Positions 32,053-44,949 of a DNA stretch of 64,000 nt are shown in pieces. This stretch comes from Jaltomata sinuosa (Eukaryota; Streptophyta; Magnoliopsida; Solanales; Solanaceae). Every line of letters begins with the position of its first letter. Position 1 is the first letter of the stretch. A model generated the notes under the pieces. The model was not told the DNA's origin. It did no database searches and saw nothing but the letters and a program-made list of their open reading frames with translations. Location: NCBI GenBank assembly GCA_003996215.1, contig QJPP01001408.1, forward strand, positions 1-64,000, read 5' to 3'. Position numbers and translations under genes: made by a program.

Positions 32053-33205
32053 TAGGGTTTTGAAATCGATTCATGAGCATTGATGGAACATCGGGTGTCT
32101 TATCTTGCATCATAATTCATAACATGGAAAAAAACTTACATACTTCATGACTTGTAAAATTTGCATAGCCCTAGTTCAATTTTCATAAAACATATATTTT
32201 CATAGAATCATAGGAACTACGCATGCAACTTCATAATTACATAATGGCCATGATATCTAATCATGCCTACATTCTCTTGAAAATATGCGAATTCATGGGT
32301 TTATGCTAGAAATTAACTTTCATGCTTCGGCTTTTAAAATAAACAAGAGGATCATAATCAGATCATGGGTAATCAAGAGGAAACCATGAATTTAAACATA
32401 GAAATTGATTTCATAAATTTTCCCCAATTTGGATCAAACCCTAATTTCATATCTTCATAATTCAAATAAGAATTGGGGAATTTGGGCACAAGGGTGAAAG
32501 GAACCCATTGTTAAAGACCCACATACCTTGGATGAATATTACCCACTTTAATGGAAAAGATTTGGAGACTTGACTTGGAGCTTGGAGACTTGGGCTTGAA
32601 GGAGGATTTTTCCTTTTTGGGAGGAGAATGAGGAACTTAGGATAGATTTAGGGTAATATGGGTGAAAACCCTTCTAAAAGTAGTCAAAATGACTTCACTT
32701 AATATATAATAGGATGGTAAATGACTAAAATGCCCTTGGGAATTAAATAAGAAAAGGTTGGAAAACAGTCAACCTTCAGTGACCACGGTTTGGTCGATGA
32801 TCCATACTTCGGGAGGACGGACCATCCAGGGAGCCATCATTTCTGGGCACTTGAAAAGGGGCTGCTGGATCTTAGGGATAACGGGTGGAACGACGGACCC
32901 ATCGTCCAGAAGGATGGGCCGTCCTTCAACCCGTCGATCCTGGGTACTGGAAGAGGGACTTCTGAACTTCAAAGGACGAGCATCAGGGTAGTTGGGAACG
33001 ACGGTCCGCCATCCAGAAGGATGGACCATTCCTCAACCCGTCATTTCTGTGACTAACTTGGGGATCCTCTGTGACTTGGATGACGTGCGCACAGGATGGA
33101 CCGTGGTTCCAAACCACGAACCATCGTCTGAGCCTCATCCCTGGAAACATGGAAATTTTTTGAGATTTTAACTTAGATAGCTGGATATGTGCACGGGGTG
33201 TTACA
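32053..33205 (-). repeat. Partial LTR of gypsy C
   Basis: On the minus strand it begins TGTAACACCCCGTGCAC at 33205, the classic start of a plant gypsy LTR, and continues to the CACTA-1 end. Between 32790 and 33130 it has several partly inverted copies of gacggtcc/ggaccgtc-like sequence (ggacggaccatcc, ggatgggccgtcc, ggatggaccattcc, ggatggaccgtgg). The short open frames there on both strands follow from these inverted repeats and are not genes. The remainder of gypsy C lies outside the window or is lost. Confidence 0.65.
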
Positions 33206-33461
33206 GTTGACCTCAGCCCTATCCCCTAGCTGGGGCTCTAACTATAGGCGGATGGGCCTCGTCCTCACCTGCTGAGAAAGAATGAAACAAAATAAATTTA
33301 GAGGTTGATAGGAACAAGGACACACAATAAGGAATCAATCAAGATGGAAATTGTTTCTAAGAATGTCTTACAGTCTCTCCCAAATAGGATACGGACATCA
33401 TCATACTTATCTGCGAGATTCTACTATGTATTTGGTCTTACTTAGAGCTCTGATACTACTC
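33206..33461 (-). mobile_element. Leader and start of gag of gypsy B
   Basis: Read on the minus strand from the LTR at 33462: a degenerate primer site (TAGTATCAGAGC, 33447-33458), about 180 bp of leader, then a start region corresponding to MVRTR of the A family near 33270, cut off at 33206 where the gypsy C LTR begins. Only about 20 codons of gag survive here. Confidence 0.7.
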
Positions 33462-36240
33462 TTTTACGATGCAAAATTCGGCTATGATGTCGCCTACTGA
33501 AACCCCTAAGTAGGCAAGTCAACCTAAGAAAATGAATAAATAATTACTAAAATAGATAAAGAAGAAACAAGATGATAATAAGATAAGGGCCATTAGCATA
33601 GATATATACAAAATGATGTATAATATACAACAGGCCTTAAAGAGACAGAGGAAGATAAAATATATATACAAGAAACCAAGTCCCGAACCTAGTATGACCT
33701 GTATAAGAGAGTCTAAGTAAAGAAATGGCGCTATACAAGGTGCTATTGTCTACCAAAATACAAAATACAGACAGTATGAATAGAGGGAAAGTATTAAATC
33801 TCTGAACACCGAGAGCTCACCATGATTTGAATAGTAGCTAACCTCAAGCTAGTGGATGGTCAATAAGGTGGCTCATAGTAGGTGCTACATCAAAAAAAGA
33901 TGCAGAAATGTAGTATGAGTACCAAAACACGGGGTAATCAGTAGGCATCATAGGTCGATTGAGCTTAGAAGATAATATATATTATAAGAGATAGGAAAGT
34001 AAAGTAGTTATTGGAATCCAGATAATTCTAGTTATCACAGGAAAACTGAAAGCAAGAATAATTCAATATAATGGTGCATATAATAAACATAAAAGCAATA
34101 AATCACTCAAACGTGCATACATGAGGGTGAAATGTATCATGAGATGATATGATGAAGAATATGGCTAATGCATTAATGTAAAAACTCCAAAACGCAATTT
34201 GTGAGCTGCCCTGCAGGCTCCTCAAGTTGTCTCATAGGCCGCCTTTGGGCTCATCAATATATGCAATAAAAGTTAAACCCGGATATGTGCTCCTCGGGCC
34301 GCCTAGAATCTTATCTCGAACTCATCAATAAAATATAAATGAGAATAGGTCCAAAAATGTCCATCGGACAGAGTATAAAAATTTGTACTTTTTTCCTTTC
34401 CAAAATAGTGATAAAACATGAAGTATTTCTATGAAATCTAAAAGCTGTAGTGGAAGTAGAAAATCCCATGCTTGAATCGAAAATCTCATATATTTTTCCA
34501 AAATTGCACCACCAGATATGTAAATACATGTATGTGCATATGCATGTCATCACAAGAGATTACATGTATATGTATATAAAAAATAGGGTAAAAGCACCCT
34601 TCCAAATAAGACAACTGACCTGGAACTCCGTGCAATCCAAAGTTATGGCCTCAGGCCCACAACTAGATTGCAACGATAATAAATATGGGAAAATGGAACT
34701 ATAAAGAGAAAATAACCATAAAATGCCTACTCTACTACGAAAACCTCCTCAAGACTATACTAAGGAATTCTAGTCTAACATAACAAGGCTACAACACCCG
34801 AGGCTAAGGATAAACATGATAATTCCATTCTACGATTATGAAAATGGCCAAATATGCGAGAATAATATTAAAGCCTAATTTTAACCTAAAACTTACCCTA
34901 ATATTCATGTAACTTATAAAATATAAAATCTAATCAAGCTAAGTCTAAAAGAGGTAAACTGTAACTTACCTCAACACCAATCTACAGTCGCGATCCATCA
35001 CTTGGGAGGCTTTCCCTTTTGAATTGCCTCGGAATGCTTCCACACTATCATAAATATAATTTAGATGTTAAGACTAGAATATTAACACCATATTGATATA
35101 AATAATTTTGGATCGGAAATCATGTTGAAAATTGACCCTGGGGGCCCACTTATGGAATCAGAAAACAATTTTCACAATTACGCTCCTAATGAGTTTTTAA
35201 ACCCATGCCCATAATTTGGGTGCAAACAGGACATGTTTTGGGGCCCAAAACAACCCCGAAAGATACCTGATCAATGAGCTAAATTCGTGACTTGAGCAAG
35301 GAATTTTATTGAATATAGAATAGATATATGTGAAAGAACAATGGAAAAGAGAGTGGACGGACATGATGAACTTACCAGAAATAATTTAGATGAACAAATG
35401 CTTCAAAACTAGCTCCTAAGCTCAACTATTGAGGACAATTCGTATGAAGTGGTGAAGAAAATAAAGTGAAAAAGCTTATATAGCTTCCAGGGTTCCTTCA
35501 TCGCGAACGCAAAAGTTCATTTGCGAATGCGACCAAGGAGAAGAGAGACCATCACGATCACGATGGTTCTCTTTAAAAATGTGAAGAAGGAACCCAATTG
35601 GGTCCACAGTTCCTTCATCATGAACATGATAAACCTCTCGTGAATGCGATGGTCAAGAAGTCAGACCATCACGAATAGGAAGGTCACTTCATGAATGTGA
35701 TGAACAACTGTTGACTCCACTAACAACAGTGCACCAACAACTTTTCAAAGTTAGAATTTCACTAGATGGACACTCGAGATTCATTTTGAACCCCATGAAC
35801 ACAAACTAGACATGCTACCTAATTGGAAATGGTATTCTTGACCCAACAGAATCATTGAAATGGAAAATGAAGGTCATCTTGATGAAATATTGACTAAAGT
35901 CAACACTTGTCAATTTTTCCTAAAAACTACCCAAGTGCCCAAAATGAGTCCAGAAGCCTTGGGACCCAAACCAAAGGTCCCACTAGGCCAAAGACATATT
36001 CTGGAGCTAACAACACTAATAGAATTCTCATCTGAGACCGTATACTCTAAATGTTGACTAAAGTCAAACTTATCAACTTTAAGAGCTCCAAAATAGGGAA
36101 ACTCATCTAGAACTCGATCGAATGCCTCAGTAAGCATGCCACCCATCCCCTCAAGTCAAACAAACTATGAACAAGCTACAGGAAGGGTCAAAATAGTAAA
36201 AAAGTATGAATATAAAAAAATGACCACGAGGGTCATTACA
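33462..36240 (-). repeat. LTR of gypsy B
   Basis: 2779 bp; on the minus strand it begins TGTAATGACCCTCGTGG and ends next to the primer site, so it is the 5' LTR. It is related to the LTR at 40180-42863 along its length. A minus-strand TATA-like box (GCTATATAAGC, 35474-35484) is followed downstream by repeated gcgaa/tcgtga words (35510-35700). It interrupts the TNP2-like gene of CACTA-2 at 36241; its partner LTR is not in the window. Confidence 0.85.
35474..35484 (-). promoter_or_regulatory. Candidate TATA box of gypsy B LTR
   Basis: GCTATATAAGC on the minus strand. The LTR of gypsy E has TTATAAAGCC in the comparable place (about 43603-43613). Confidence 0.45.
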
Positions 36241-39200
36241 GAAGTTCTTCCAAAAAAGTCATTCATACCAAATTCTTTTTATGAAGCTAAAAAAGTTCTT
36301 CAAGACTTAGGCTTGGGGTACACCAAAAATAGATGCATGTGATAATGATTATATCTTATAATAGGGCGAGTATGCCAATTCTGAATGATATCCTAAGTAT
36401 AGGAAGTCTAGATGGACATCCACACAAAATGTAGGCAATAAAGTAGCTCATAAAGTCTTGCGATATTTTTCAATCAAACCAAGACTACAGAGATTGTATA
36501 TGGCAAGAAAGACAACAAAAGAAATGAGGTGGCACAAGGAGAAAAATATTGATGATGGTGTCTTGCAACATCCGTCTGATGGCTTGGCATGGAAATCCTT
36601 TGACAAGAGACATCCCACTTTCTCAGATGAATTAAGAAATATTCAATTAGGCTTAGCAAGTGATGGGTTTCAACTTTTTTTGAAACATAAGTACTAATCA
36701 TACCATTTGGCTAGTCATACTAGTTCCCTACAATTTTCCACCATGGGATTGCATAAAGGAGTTCTATTTCATGATGACATTTCTTATTCCAAGTCCCAAG
36801 TCTTTGGGCAATAATATAGATTTATACTTACAACCAATGATTGAAGAGTTAAAAGAATTATGAGATGGGGTGGAAACTTATGATGGACACTCAAAATCTA
36901 ATTTTATGATACGTGTAGCTATCGTGTGGATGATTAATAACTTTCCTGCATATAGGAACCTTTCAGGGTGGTCAACCAAAGGAAAATATGCATGCCCTTG
37001 TTGCCATAAAGACACACAATTAATTTCCTTGAATAATAAGTTATGTTATATGGGTCATCATTGCTTCCTTCCAATGGACCATCCATGGCACAAAAATAGG
37101 AGATTATTTGATGGTAAAGTGGAAATGGGTGTTGCACCTACTCCTTTAATTGGTGATGAAGAACCTATTCAAGGTCTGGGAAATGTGACTTATGGTAAAG
37201 ATCAAAAGTTAAAGCGTGATGATTCAAACAATGCTTACAATTGGAGAAAGAAAAGTATTTTTTTCCAATTGCCTTACAGGAAGACTCTTATGTTATGACG
37301 CTTGGATATGATGCACATAAAAAGAAATATGTCTGAAAATACTGTATCAACTGTGATGAATATAATTGGAAAGACAAAAGACACATTGAAAAGAAGATAT
37401 GACTTGGTGGACCTTGGAATCAGGCAAGGATTGCATCCAATTGAAGATATGCGAACAATGTTTTGTTACCAGTAGCATGCTTGCATTTTCTCTGGAAGAG
37501 AAGTTGAAGGTATGTAATTTCTTAGCTAATTTAAATGGTTCTGATGCTTTTTCATCAAACATTTCAAGGTGCATCAATATGTAAGAGAAAAAAGATGTAT
37601 GAACTGAAAAAGTCATGATCACCATGTATTGTTGCAAAAGATTTTTCTAGTAGTTATATGTGGCTTGTTTCCTAAGGAATTGTATGAACGAATATAGTGT
37701 TAGAAATTTTTTTCATGAATTTATGCTCTAAGTGCTTGACAATTCCCATTTCTTTTCGGCTGGAACTTGCAGATCGGCCATGGATGGAGCAGTCGAGGAG
37801 CTTTTCTTTTGGAAAGTCTCTAGAACCATCTATTGGTTTTTGATTTCCCTTTTTATTTTTTCTTTTGTTTCTATTTTCCTTTTCTTGTTTCGGATGCTGT
37901 TTTACGCTATGACACTTTGGGCCTGGCCATGGTAAATATTTTTTCTTTTGTTAATAAATGGCCGTAGGGCCTCTTATAAGTTTTTTTAAAAAAAGTGCTT
38001 GAAAATTGAAGATCTCGATATGCTAGAGGCTAAAATTCCTATCATATTATGCAAACTTCAAATGGTTTATCTTCCGGCGTTCTTTGTTGTCATGATTTAT
38101 TTGCCAATTCACTTGGCCAAAGAGGCGAAGCTTGGTGGACCAGTTCAATGTCAATAGATGTACACTTTTGAGAGGTAATGCTTTGTCATATAAATTTCAA
38201 TACAATAATTTTAGAATGACCCATATTATATTAAATAATATCTTTGCTTATAGGTGTATGTTAACATATAAGTCATATGTTCGCAACAAAAATCATTCAG
38301 AAGGTTAAATTTCAGAAGGTTATTTGGTTGAAGAAAGCTCACTTTTTTCTCATGATACTTAAAGAATATTTCTACCAAGTTCAATAGACCAACTAGGAAC
38401 GATGATGAATCTGTATCAAATGGTGAGATGTCTATCTTTAAAGGGCAAACAAAAGGTGGTTCAAATGTCGCACCACTATCTCATGATGAGTTTAAACAAG
38501 CATTCATGTATATGGTTCAAAGTTGTGAATAGGTTTGGTCATTCATGGAGTAAGTGTTCCATTAATTGTTACATAATCTTACATTAATAGTTTAATGATT
38601 TGTCTGAACTAATTCTATTATTAAAATGTAGAGAATACACGAGAGAGGTAGAAAAACAAAGCTCAACAAGAGATGAAAGAAATAACTGTGAGTTTATTGA
38701 TTTGTTTCATGCACATGTAGGTCTCTAATAAGATATCATTTTGAATATTAATGTAACTATCAAAGAAAATTATTAATTATGAGGGATTTAGTTTTCTTTG
38801 TAGATCTTTCAACTATCCAGACAAGGGCATGCAAATGATGAGCTCATAAGCTTAGCGGTTAGTCCTGGACCAATGGTGCATCGATATTCTATATTGATGA
38901 TGAATGGATTTAGATTTCAAACAAAAGATCTTGAATATAAGAAAAATGCAAAACAGTGATTTCATAGTGAGAAGAGATGATTCAGACTCTAAGAAGGAGT
39001 ACTATAGTGTATTAAAGGATATCTACGAGTTGTCTTATATGGGAAATAGAAAAGTTTACCTCTTAAGATTTCATTGGTGGGATGTGGCTCACGTAGGAAA
39101 AGGATACAAGATTGAAAAGTATGGTTTCACAAGTGTGAATACTCAATATACCTTGAATATAAATGAGCAATTTGTGTTGGCATCTCAATCAGAACAAGTC

Positions 39201-39540
39201 ATCTATTGACCGACATGATTGACAAAGATTGGCTTGTCATTTTGAAGACAAGTCCTCGTGATCTTTTTAATGTTCCAAAAAAGGATGATAACAATACAGA
39301 TGATGAAGATGAAGCATTAACTAATGGAGAAACTTACCAAAAAGAGGAAGTTGAATTTAATATGGAACACATTGATGATCAAGAAAATGATATTTTAATG
39401 TCTTTACATAGGGATGATATTGAACAACAAAGCATAAATTGTAATCAAACAAGTGAACAAGCTCGAAGAGTGTGCCAAAGAAGAGTTACTTGATGATTAT
39501 GAAGGAGAGGATATTTACACGGAGGATAGTTATATCGACT
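36241..39540 (+). pseudogene. TNP2-like CACTA transposase (5' truncated, multiple frameshifts)
   Basis: TNP2-type proteins cut and join CACTA element ends. Recognised in order: FYEAKKVLQDLGLGY (36280-36325); WHKEKN... LAWKSFDKRHP (36525-36615); the core with YNFPPW (about 36730), DLYLQPMIEELKEL and DGHSKSNFM..NNFPAYRNLSGWSTKGKYACP, CYMGHHCFLPMDHPWHKN, LFDGKVE (36820-37130); then LDMMHIEKNM and YDLVDLGIRQGLHP (37305-37440), AKIPIILCKLQMVYLPAFF..IHLAKEAKLGGPVQ (38020-38155, DUF4218-like) and DSDSKKEYYSVLKDI..VYLLRFHWWDV (38985-39090, DUF4216-like). Introns fit at 38175-38253, about 38549-38633 and about 38690-38804. Stops and frameshifts at several points, a LINE insertion at 37745 and loss of the N-terminus behind gypsy B make it non-functional. 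It ends with an acidic tail near 39500-39540. Confidence 0.9.
37745..37992 (+). mobile_element. 5'-truncated LINE 3' end (248 bp)
   Basis: The insert is flanked by 15-bp direct repeats with one mismatch (aagtgcttga[c/a]aatt at 37730-37744 and 37993-38007), a target duplication length typical of L1-type retroposition. It ends ttaataaatggccgtagggcc...taag followed by a short A-run, like plant LINE 3' ends. The transposase frame continues on the far side. A SINE is the alternative but no A/B boxes are seen. Confidence 0.7.
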
Positions 39541-39929
39541 AACTAAATAAAAACTTTCTTATTTTTATTTCTTTTTCCATTAATTTAATTTTTGGTTAGG
39601 ATACATATAACTCTAAACTATGCTCATTTTGTTTAAAAAAATTAATCAATTGTACTAAATATTGTGTCTTACGTATGAATTTGTTTAAACTAGACATGAT
39701 TGAGGCAAAGAATCCATTATGAAACCATCTTAGTTTTTAACTTTCTAATCCCTATTTTTTATTTTCTTTTTGAGTGAGTGAACACTATCTATTTGCCTTT
39801 TACTAATGATAATTTCTGATATATATTACCTATATTGTTGCTTGTGATCTATCAATATATTCTTGGAGTTATTTGTTGAAACTCCATGGGCATCATTTCC
39901 TGTATAATTTTTAAATTATGTTCTAGGAA
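39541..39929 (+). other. CACTA-2 spacer between its two genes
   Basis: AT-rich sequence with no coding signal; by position it holds the 3' end of the TNP2-like gene and the start of the next transcription unit. Confidence 0.5.
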
Positions 39930-40179
39930 ATGTAAGGATTTGGACGAGGCAAAAGGTGCACGAGGTGGAAGGGATCGTGGATGTGGCAGTGTAAGAGTTC
40001 TGAATGACAATGTTGGTGAGACATAATCCTTTAGGCCTAATCCACAAGCATCTCCCAAAATTGTCAATCAAGTAATCCTTATCATGGACAACTTATTGAC
40101 TCACTATCGTCAGGTTTGTTGTAGAAAACTCTCATCCCACTCCAGAGAATGAAAATAGTGGTGCAGGTTAGTTCTTTAT
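39930..40179 (+). pseudogene. First part of the second CACTA-2 gene
   Basis: Short reading segment KDLDEAKGARGGRDRGCG and following (about 39930-40165) ends at a good splice donor (GCAG|GTTAGTTC, 40165-40172). Gypsy E then begins inside the presumed intron. Assignment rests on position before the clearly recognised exons at 46440-48180. Confidence 0.45.
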
Positions 40180-42863
40180 TTTCACGACCCAAAATTGCAC
40201 CGTGATGGCGCCTACTAAAACCCTCTAGTAGGAAAGTCAACCCAAAAAAATGATACCATAAATAAATACTAAAATAGATGAAGTGGAAAGAAGATAATAA
40301 TAAGATAAGGGCCATCAACATAGATATATACAAAATGGTATAAAATATACAACACGCCCTAAAGAAGCCGAGGAAGACAATATATATATAAGAAATAAAA
40401 CCTCGGACTTGGTGTCACCGGTATAAGAGAGTCTAAGTACAAAAATAGGACTATACAAGATGCTACTGTCTACAAAATACAAACAGTGTGAGTAGAGGGA
40501 AAGCAGTAAATCTCCAAACGCCGATAGCTCATAATGATCCGAATAGCAGTTGGCCTCAAACGGGTGGATGGTCAACGAGGGTGGCTCGTTCTAGGTGTTG
40601 CATCAGAAAAAGATGCAGAAATATAGTATAAGTACCAAAACACGGGGTACTCAGTAGGAATCATAGGCCGATCGACCTAAGAAGATAATATATATTATAA
40701 GAGACAAAGTTAAACTAACTATCGGGATCCCCCTAAATCTAGTTATTGTAAGAAAACTGAAAGCAAGAATAATCCGAGCTAACAGTGAAGATAATAATAA
40801 TAAAAGAAATAAACCTCTCAAACGTGCATACAAGAGTGTGCAATGCATCATGGGATGATATGGTGCAAAATATGGTCAATACAGTAAAGTAAAAAAACCA
40901 AAATGTGATTCGCAAGCCACCCTGTAGGCTCCCTAAATCGTCTCGCAGGCCACCATAGGGATTATCAATATATGCAATAAAAGTAAAACCCGGATATGTG
41001 CTCCTCGGGCTGCCCAAAATCAAACCTCAGACTTATCAACAGAATGTAAATAGAGAAAAGGTCTGAAAATATCTCTAGACCGAGTATAAAAAGTGGTACT
41101 TTTCATTCCTGTCCAGAGCAGTGATAAATCATGAAGTATTTCTCTGAAATTTGAAAATTGTAGTAAATGTAGAAAATCCCATGCTTAAATCAAAATATTC
41201 ATATTTTCTTCCAAAATTGTACCTCTAGCCATGTAAATGCATGTATTGGCATATGTGTATCATCACAAGAGAATAAATGCATATGTATATAACAAACAGG
41301 GGAAAAGCACCCTCCCAAATAAGACAACTAACATGGAGCTCCGTCTAATTCAAAGTTATGGCTTCAGGCCCACAATTATATAATAACAACAATAAATACA
41401 AAAAATGGATCTATAAAGCAAAAATAACCATAAATGCCTATTCTACTACCAAAACCTCCTCAAGCCTATACTATGAATTCTAGTCTAACATAACGAGGCT
41501 ACATCACCCTAGGCTAGGGATAAGCATGATAATTTTATTCTACGATTCCGTAAATAGCCAAATATGCAAAAATACATGATTAAAGCCTAATTCTAACCTA
41601 AAACTTACCCTAACATTCATGTAACTTATAAATCATATAATCTAACTAAGCTAAATCTAAAAGAGGTAAACCATAACCTACCACAAAGATGAACTGCAAT
41701 CGCGAACCACACTTTCGGAACCTTTCCATTTTGGAGTACCTCGAAATGCTGCCATACTATTAAAAACATGAGCTAGGTGTCAAGACGAGAATAATGACAC
41801 CCATATTGGCATAAAGAATTTTAGGCCAGAAATTGGGTCGGAAATCAACCCCTAGGGCTCGCTAGCAAAATCGAAAACTAAATTCATAATTATGCTCCCA
41901 ACGAGATGTGGGGTGCATGCCCCAAATTTGGACAAAAATGGGAGTGAATTCAGACCCCAAATGGTCTGAAACCCATCACTTTAAGATAAAAAGAATTCAT
42001 GGAATTAGAACTCGAATTCAAGAATGAAACATGGATTTGGTACTAGAATGAGCACTAAAATGAATGGGAAAAGAGAATTACCTCACACGCTGATGAAATT
42101 GCCCAAAATTGTTGAATATCATCCTTTACCGAGCTAACACTAATGGTGGAAATGTCTGACACTTAGAGAGAAAAGAAGGAGATGATATTTTTAAAAGGAC
42201 TCAGCAACCGACACTCCTGTAGAAAAAAGAGGTCCAAGAGCGGCAATACCACAATGACAAAACACTGCAGGAGAGCAGATCTATAGAAACCTTTGACTTC
42301 ACAGGAGATGCCCTATTGACATCACCAGGCTCCGCAGGAATGGCTGGCCTCTACAGGCATGGCGCCCAGCACTAGCTGCACCAGAAATTTCCAAGCAACC
42401 TCAAAGTCTCCAATCGGACCCTCGAGATTTATTTCGAACCCTGTGAGCACAAACCTGACATGTACCCAACTAGAAACGACATTCCGAGGTCAATGAGGTC
42501 ATCTTGATGAAATGTTTCCCAAAGTCAATACTTTGCTAATTTTGTTTAAAAGTTACCCAAGTGTCCAAAATGAGTTTGAAAGCTTTGAGACCCGAACCAA
42601 AGGTCCCACTAGCCTGAAGTCCATGTTTCAGAGCTAACAATGCTAATAGAATTTCCATCCGAGCCCATCTTCTTTAAAAGTTGACCAAAGTCAAGCCTAT
42701 TAACTTTAAGAGTTCCAAAATAGGGAATCTCTTCTAGAAATTGACCAAATACTTCGAGAAGCATGCCATTCATCTTAGCAAGTCAAACTAACTATGAGGA
42801 AGCTACAAAAAGGGTCAAAATAGTAAAAAGTCATGAATATAAGGAAATAACCACGAAGGAGCA
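40180..42863 (-). repeat. 3' LTR of gypsy E
   Basis: About 2.68 kb, collinear with the gypsy B LTR (33462-36240) from the cgtgatggcgcctactaaa end through the ggtcaaaatagtaaaaag block, with many substitutions and indels. The inner terminus is eroded (gaccacgagggtcattaca in B against accacgaaggagcatgatc here). Confidence 0.8.
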
Positions 42864-42866
42864 TGA

Positions 42867-43205
42867 TCAACAATTATAAGAAAACTCACCCCTCAAGTGC
42901 TCTGTAGATAAACAAAGTAGTAGACTCAACCCCTTAACAAATCGATAAACCCGCTCATGCTCTGTGGGCAGAATCATGGTGGAGTGCCTAGCCAACTTGT
43001 GGAAGTGGACCTCATACTCAGAGACAAACATAATGCCCTGCTCTAACCTAGAAAATTCATCTCTCAACCGCTCCCTCATACTGTGCAGTACATGCTTCTC
43101 CAATAAAGCCTTAGAGAATTGAGCCCAAGTCATAGGAAGTGACCTGGATGGCCTACAAGCAATATAAGACCTCCACCACTGCTTTGCTGCACCATCAAGC
43201 TAAAA
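42867..43205 (-). pseudogene. gag fragment of gypsy E
   Basis: About 110 codons of the retrotrans_gag core: DGAAKQWWRSYIACRPSRS, MTWAQFSKALLEKH, LRDEFSRLEQGIMFVSEYEVHFHKLARH and ERVYRFVKGL. Diverged from gag of the A family but aligned with it throughout. It is cut on both sides; no ATG, no knuckle. Confidence 0.85.
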
Positions 43206-43449
43206 CGTGTTGTAATCTGCTCGAAACCACAAGCATGCAAACTAAGAGGAATAAAGAGGGAAGATTAAGGAATAAAACTAGAATAAAAAGGATGAATGCA
43301 CCTACCACGAGGAGAGGAAGCAAGTATGAAGTGAATTCCTCAAAACCACAAGCATGCAGTCCCAAAATTGAGCAACTTCAACCAAGAATTTCCCAAAGCT
43401 AAAGAAAGTTCATCAATGGATGTCTTAGCCATTAGAAGGAAGGAATTCA
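43206..43449. other. Unassigned segment within gypsy E
   Basis: Carries ccacaagcatgca twice (about 43227 and 43345) but no recognised motif; probably diverged leader between gag and the 5' LTR, or filler at a deletion junction. Confidence 0.4.
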
Positions 43450-44436
43450 AGGAGAACACTTACTAAACAAAAGGGGAAATGACAAAATCCTCAATTTGAT
43501 GAAGTCCCACAGTTGGAAATTGACTTGGAGCAAGTTTTAGGAGAGGGACAATAAGTTTGGAGTGAAAGGAAATGAGAGAAGAGGTTTGAAAAATCAAGGA
43601 GAAGGCTTTATAAGTTGTAGGTCGCAGACCAGCGCAATCACGCGTCCTGGGCCCGATTGCGCTAAAGAGAGGGTCACAGGCTAGCACAATTGCACTGCTC
43701 GAGTGCCATTGGCACTGAAGGAAATCACAAGCTAGCACGATCACATTGCCCGGGCTCCATTGGCACTGAATACTTCTGCTGCATTAAAACCAGCAAAGTG
43801 AAAAACTTCCATGGGAAGTTTCGGGCCCAATCAAAACCTAATACATACAAACCAAAGATGCAACTAGAGTGGAAATGACGTTCTGGACTAATAGAATGGA
43901 TGAAACATCCATATGAGGTCATTTCAGAGGAATGTTGACCTAAGTCAACATTTAGATAAGGCAAACCAAACACCTAAAATGAGTCCAGCTCACATGGGAC
44001 TCGAACCAACTACCTACCTAACCCAAACTCGATATTCCAGAGCTAACAACACTGAAAATTTCCATCCGAGGTCGTCTTCTCCGAGTGTTGACTACATTAC
44101 AAACCCAACTGGCCTAAAAATATTGAATGAGAGATAATTCTAAACTGAAAGCTCCCAGTCTTCGACCAAAGGTCCAACTAGACCAAGGTCCACAATCCGG
44201 AGCTAATAGAACTGTCAGAATTCAATTCTGAGCATAATTGTTGTGAATGTTGACTGAAGTCAATGATTTCCAAAGTTGAAGCTATAAAATGTGGGAATGG
44301 CCATAAAGACCAAACAAATGGCTTGAGCACCAAACTACCAGTCCTAATACGCCATAAATGACTTGGAGCCGCTACAGACAAGCTCTAATAGTACAAAGAA
44401 GGCAAAAATGCATAAATGACCGGAAGGGACATTACA
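43450..44436 (-). repeat. Partial 5' LTR of gypsy E
   Basis: Begins TGTAATGTCCCTTCCGGTC on the minus strand at 44436 and includes a tandemly related pair of segments (ccagagctaacaacactgaaaatttcc... and ccggagctaatagaactgtcagaattc). Missing its 3' half compared with 40180-42863. Confidence 0.65.
43624..43775. repeat. 52-bp tandem repeat in gypsy E LTR
   Basis: Three units start near 43624, 43676 and 43728, each with a gcgcaatc/gcacaatt word and ending cgattgcgct or ccattggcact. They lie just after the minus-strand TATA-like sequence TTATAAAGCC (about 43603-43613), the place where the gypsy B LTR has its repeated gcgaa words. Confidence 0.7.
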
Positions 44437-44949
44437 GCCACCACTATAAGCAAATTGCTAAACAACTAGGTGTAGAAAGTTAAAGAAGCATTATCCACTG
44501 TTCTCCCCCGAAAATGGAAGGAAAAAGTTTTAGATTTTCTACTAGGGGTTTTGTCAGAGATCTGTTTCGGTCATAAGTATAGAATATAGCCTAAAAGGGA
44601 GAATAAGGTGACAATGTTAGAGACAAAGGTTGAAATTGTAATTCCTTATATCCCGAGATAGAGATTAAAAGTCAAGTAAACTATGATAGCAAAATACAAC
44701 ACTGTTTCATGTGAAGTACACCATAATAGAGGCCATATTGTCCCTTTACACCGTAATTAGATGTGTAAGGGGTGAAGAAAGTTGTTAGCAATAATATCTG
44801 GGACAAAAATTGCAGAATACACTTGTTACATGTATTATTTGTGAGTCTTACCATAGATTTAGCATGAGAGACTCAAAATTAAATGATAAAAAGACAAAAA
44901 GGTATAGATGCAGTTAATAACATAAAGATTGTCCAATTAAATTCTTACT

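Larger units (their letters stand above)
40180..44436 (-). mobile_element. Gypsy E: degenerate, internally deleted Ty3/gypsy element
   Basis: On the minus strand: partial 5' LTR 44436-~43450 (starts TGTAATGTCCCTTCCGG), gag remnant ~43400-42867, then a 3' LTR ~42863-40180 ending ...GGGTCGTGAAAA. Pol is missing. The LTR resembles that of gypsy B. Flanks TTTAT (40175-40179) and GCCAC (44437-44441) do not match, so deletion or recombination followed insertion, or the two ends belong to different elements. Confidence 0.75.

Noticed and set aside
32758..33056. Overlapping open frames on both strands in the gypsy C LTR
   Set aside because: Created by inverted gacggtcc-like repeats; no ATG context, domain or transcript signal.
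36136..36342. 68-residue frame
   Set aside because: Chimeric: first half is gypsy B LTR, second half TNP2-like sequence; it crosses the insertion junction at 36240/36241.
37732..37935. Hydrophobic 67-residue frame
   Set aside because: Falls in the LINE 3' end insert and includes its target duplication; T-rich sequence gives Phe/Leu by chance.
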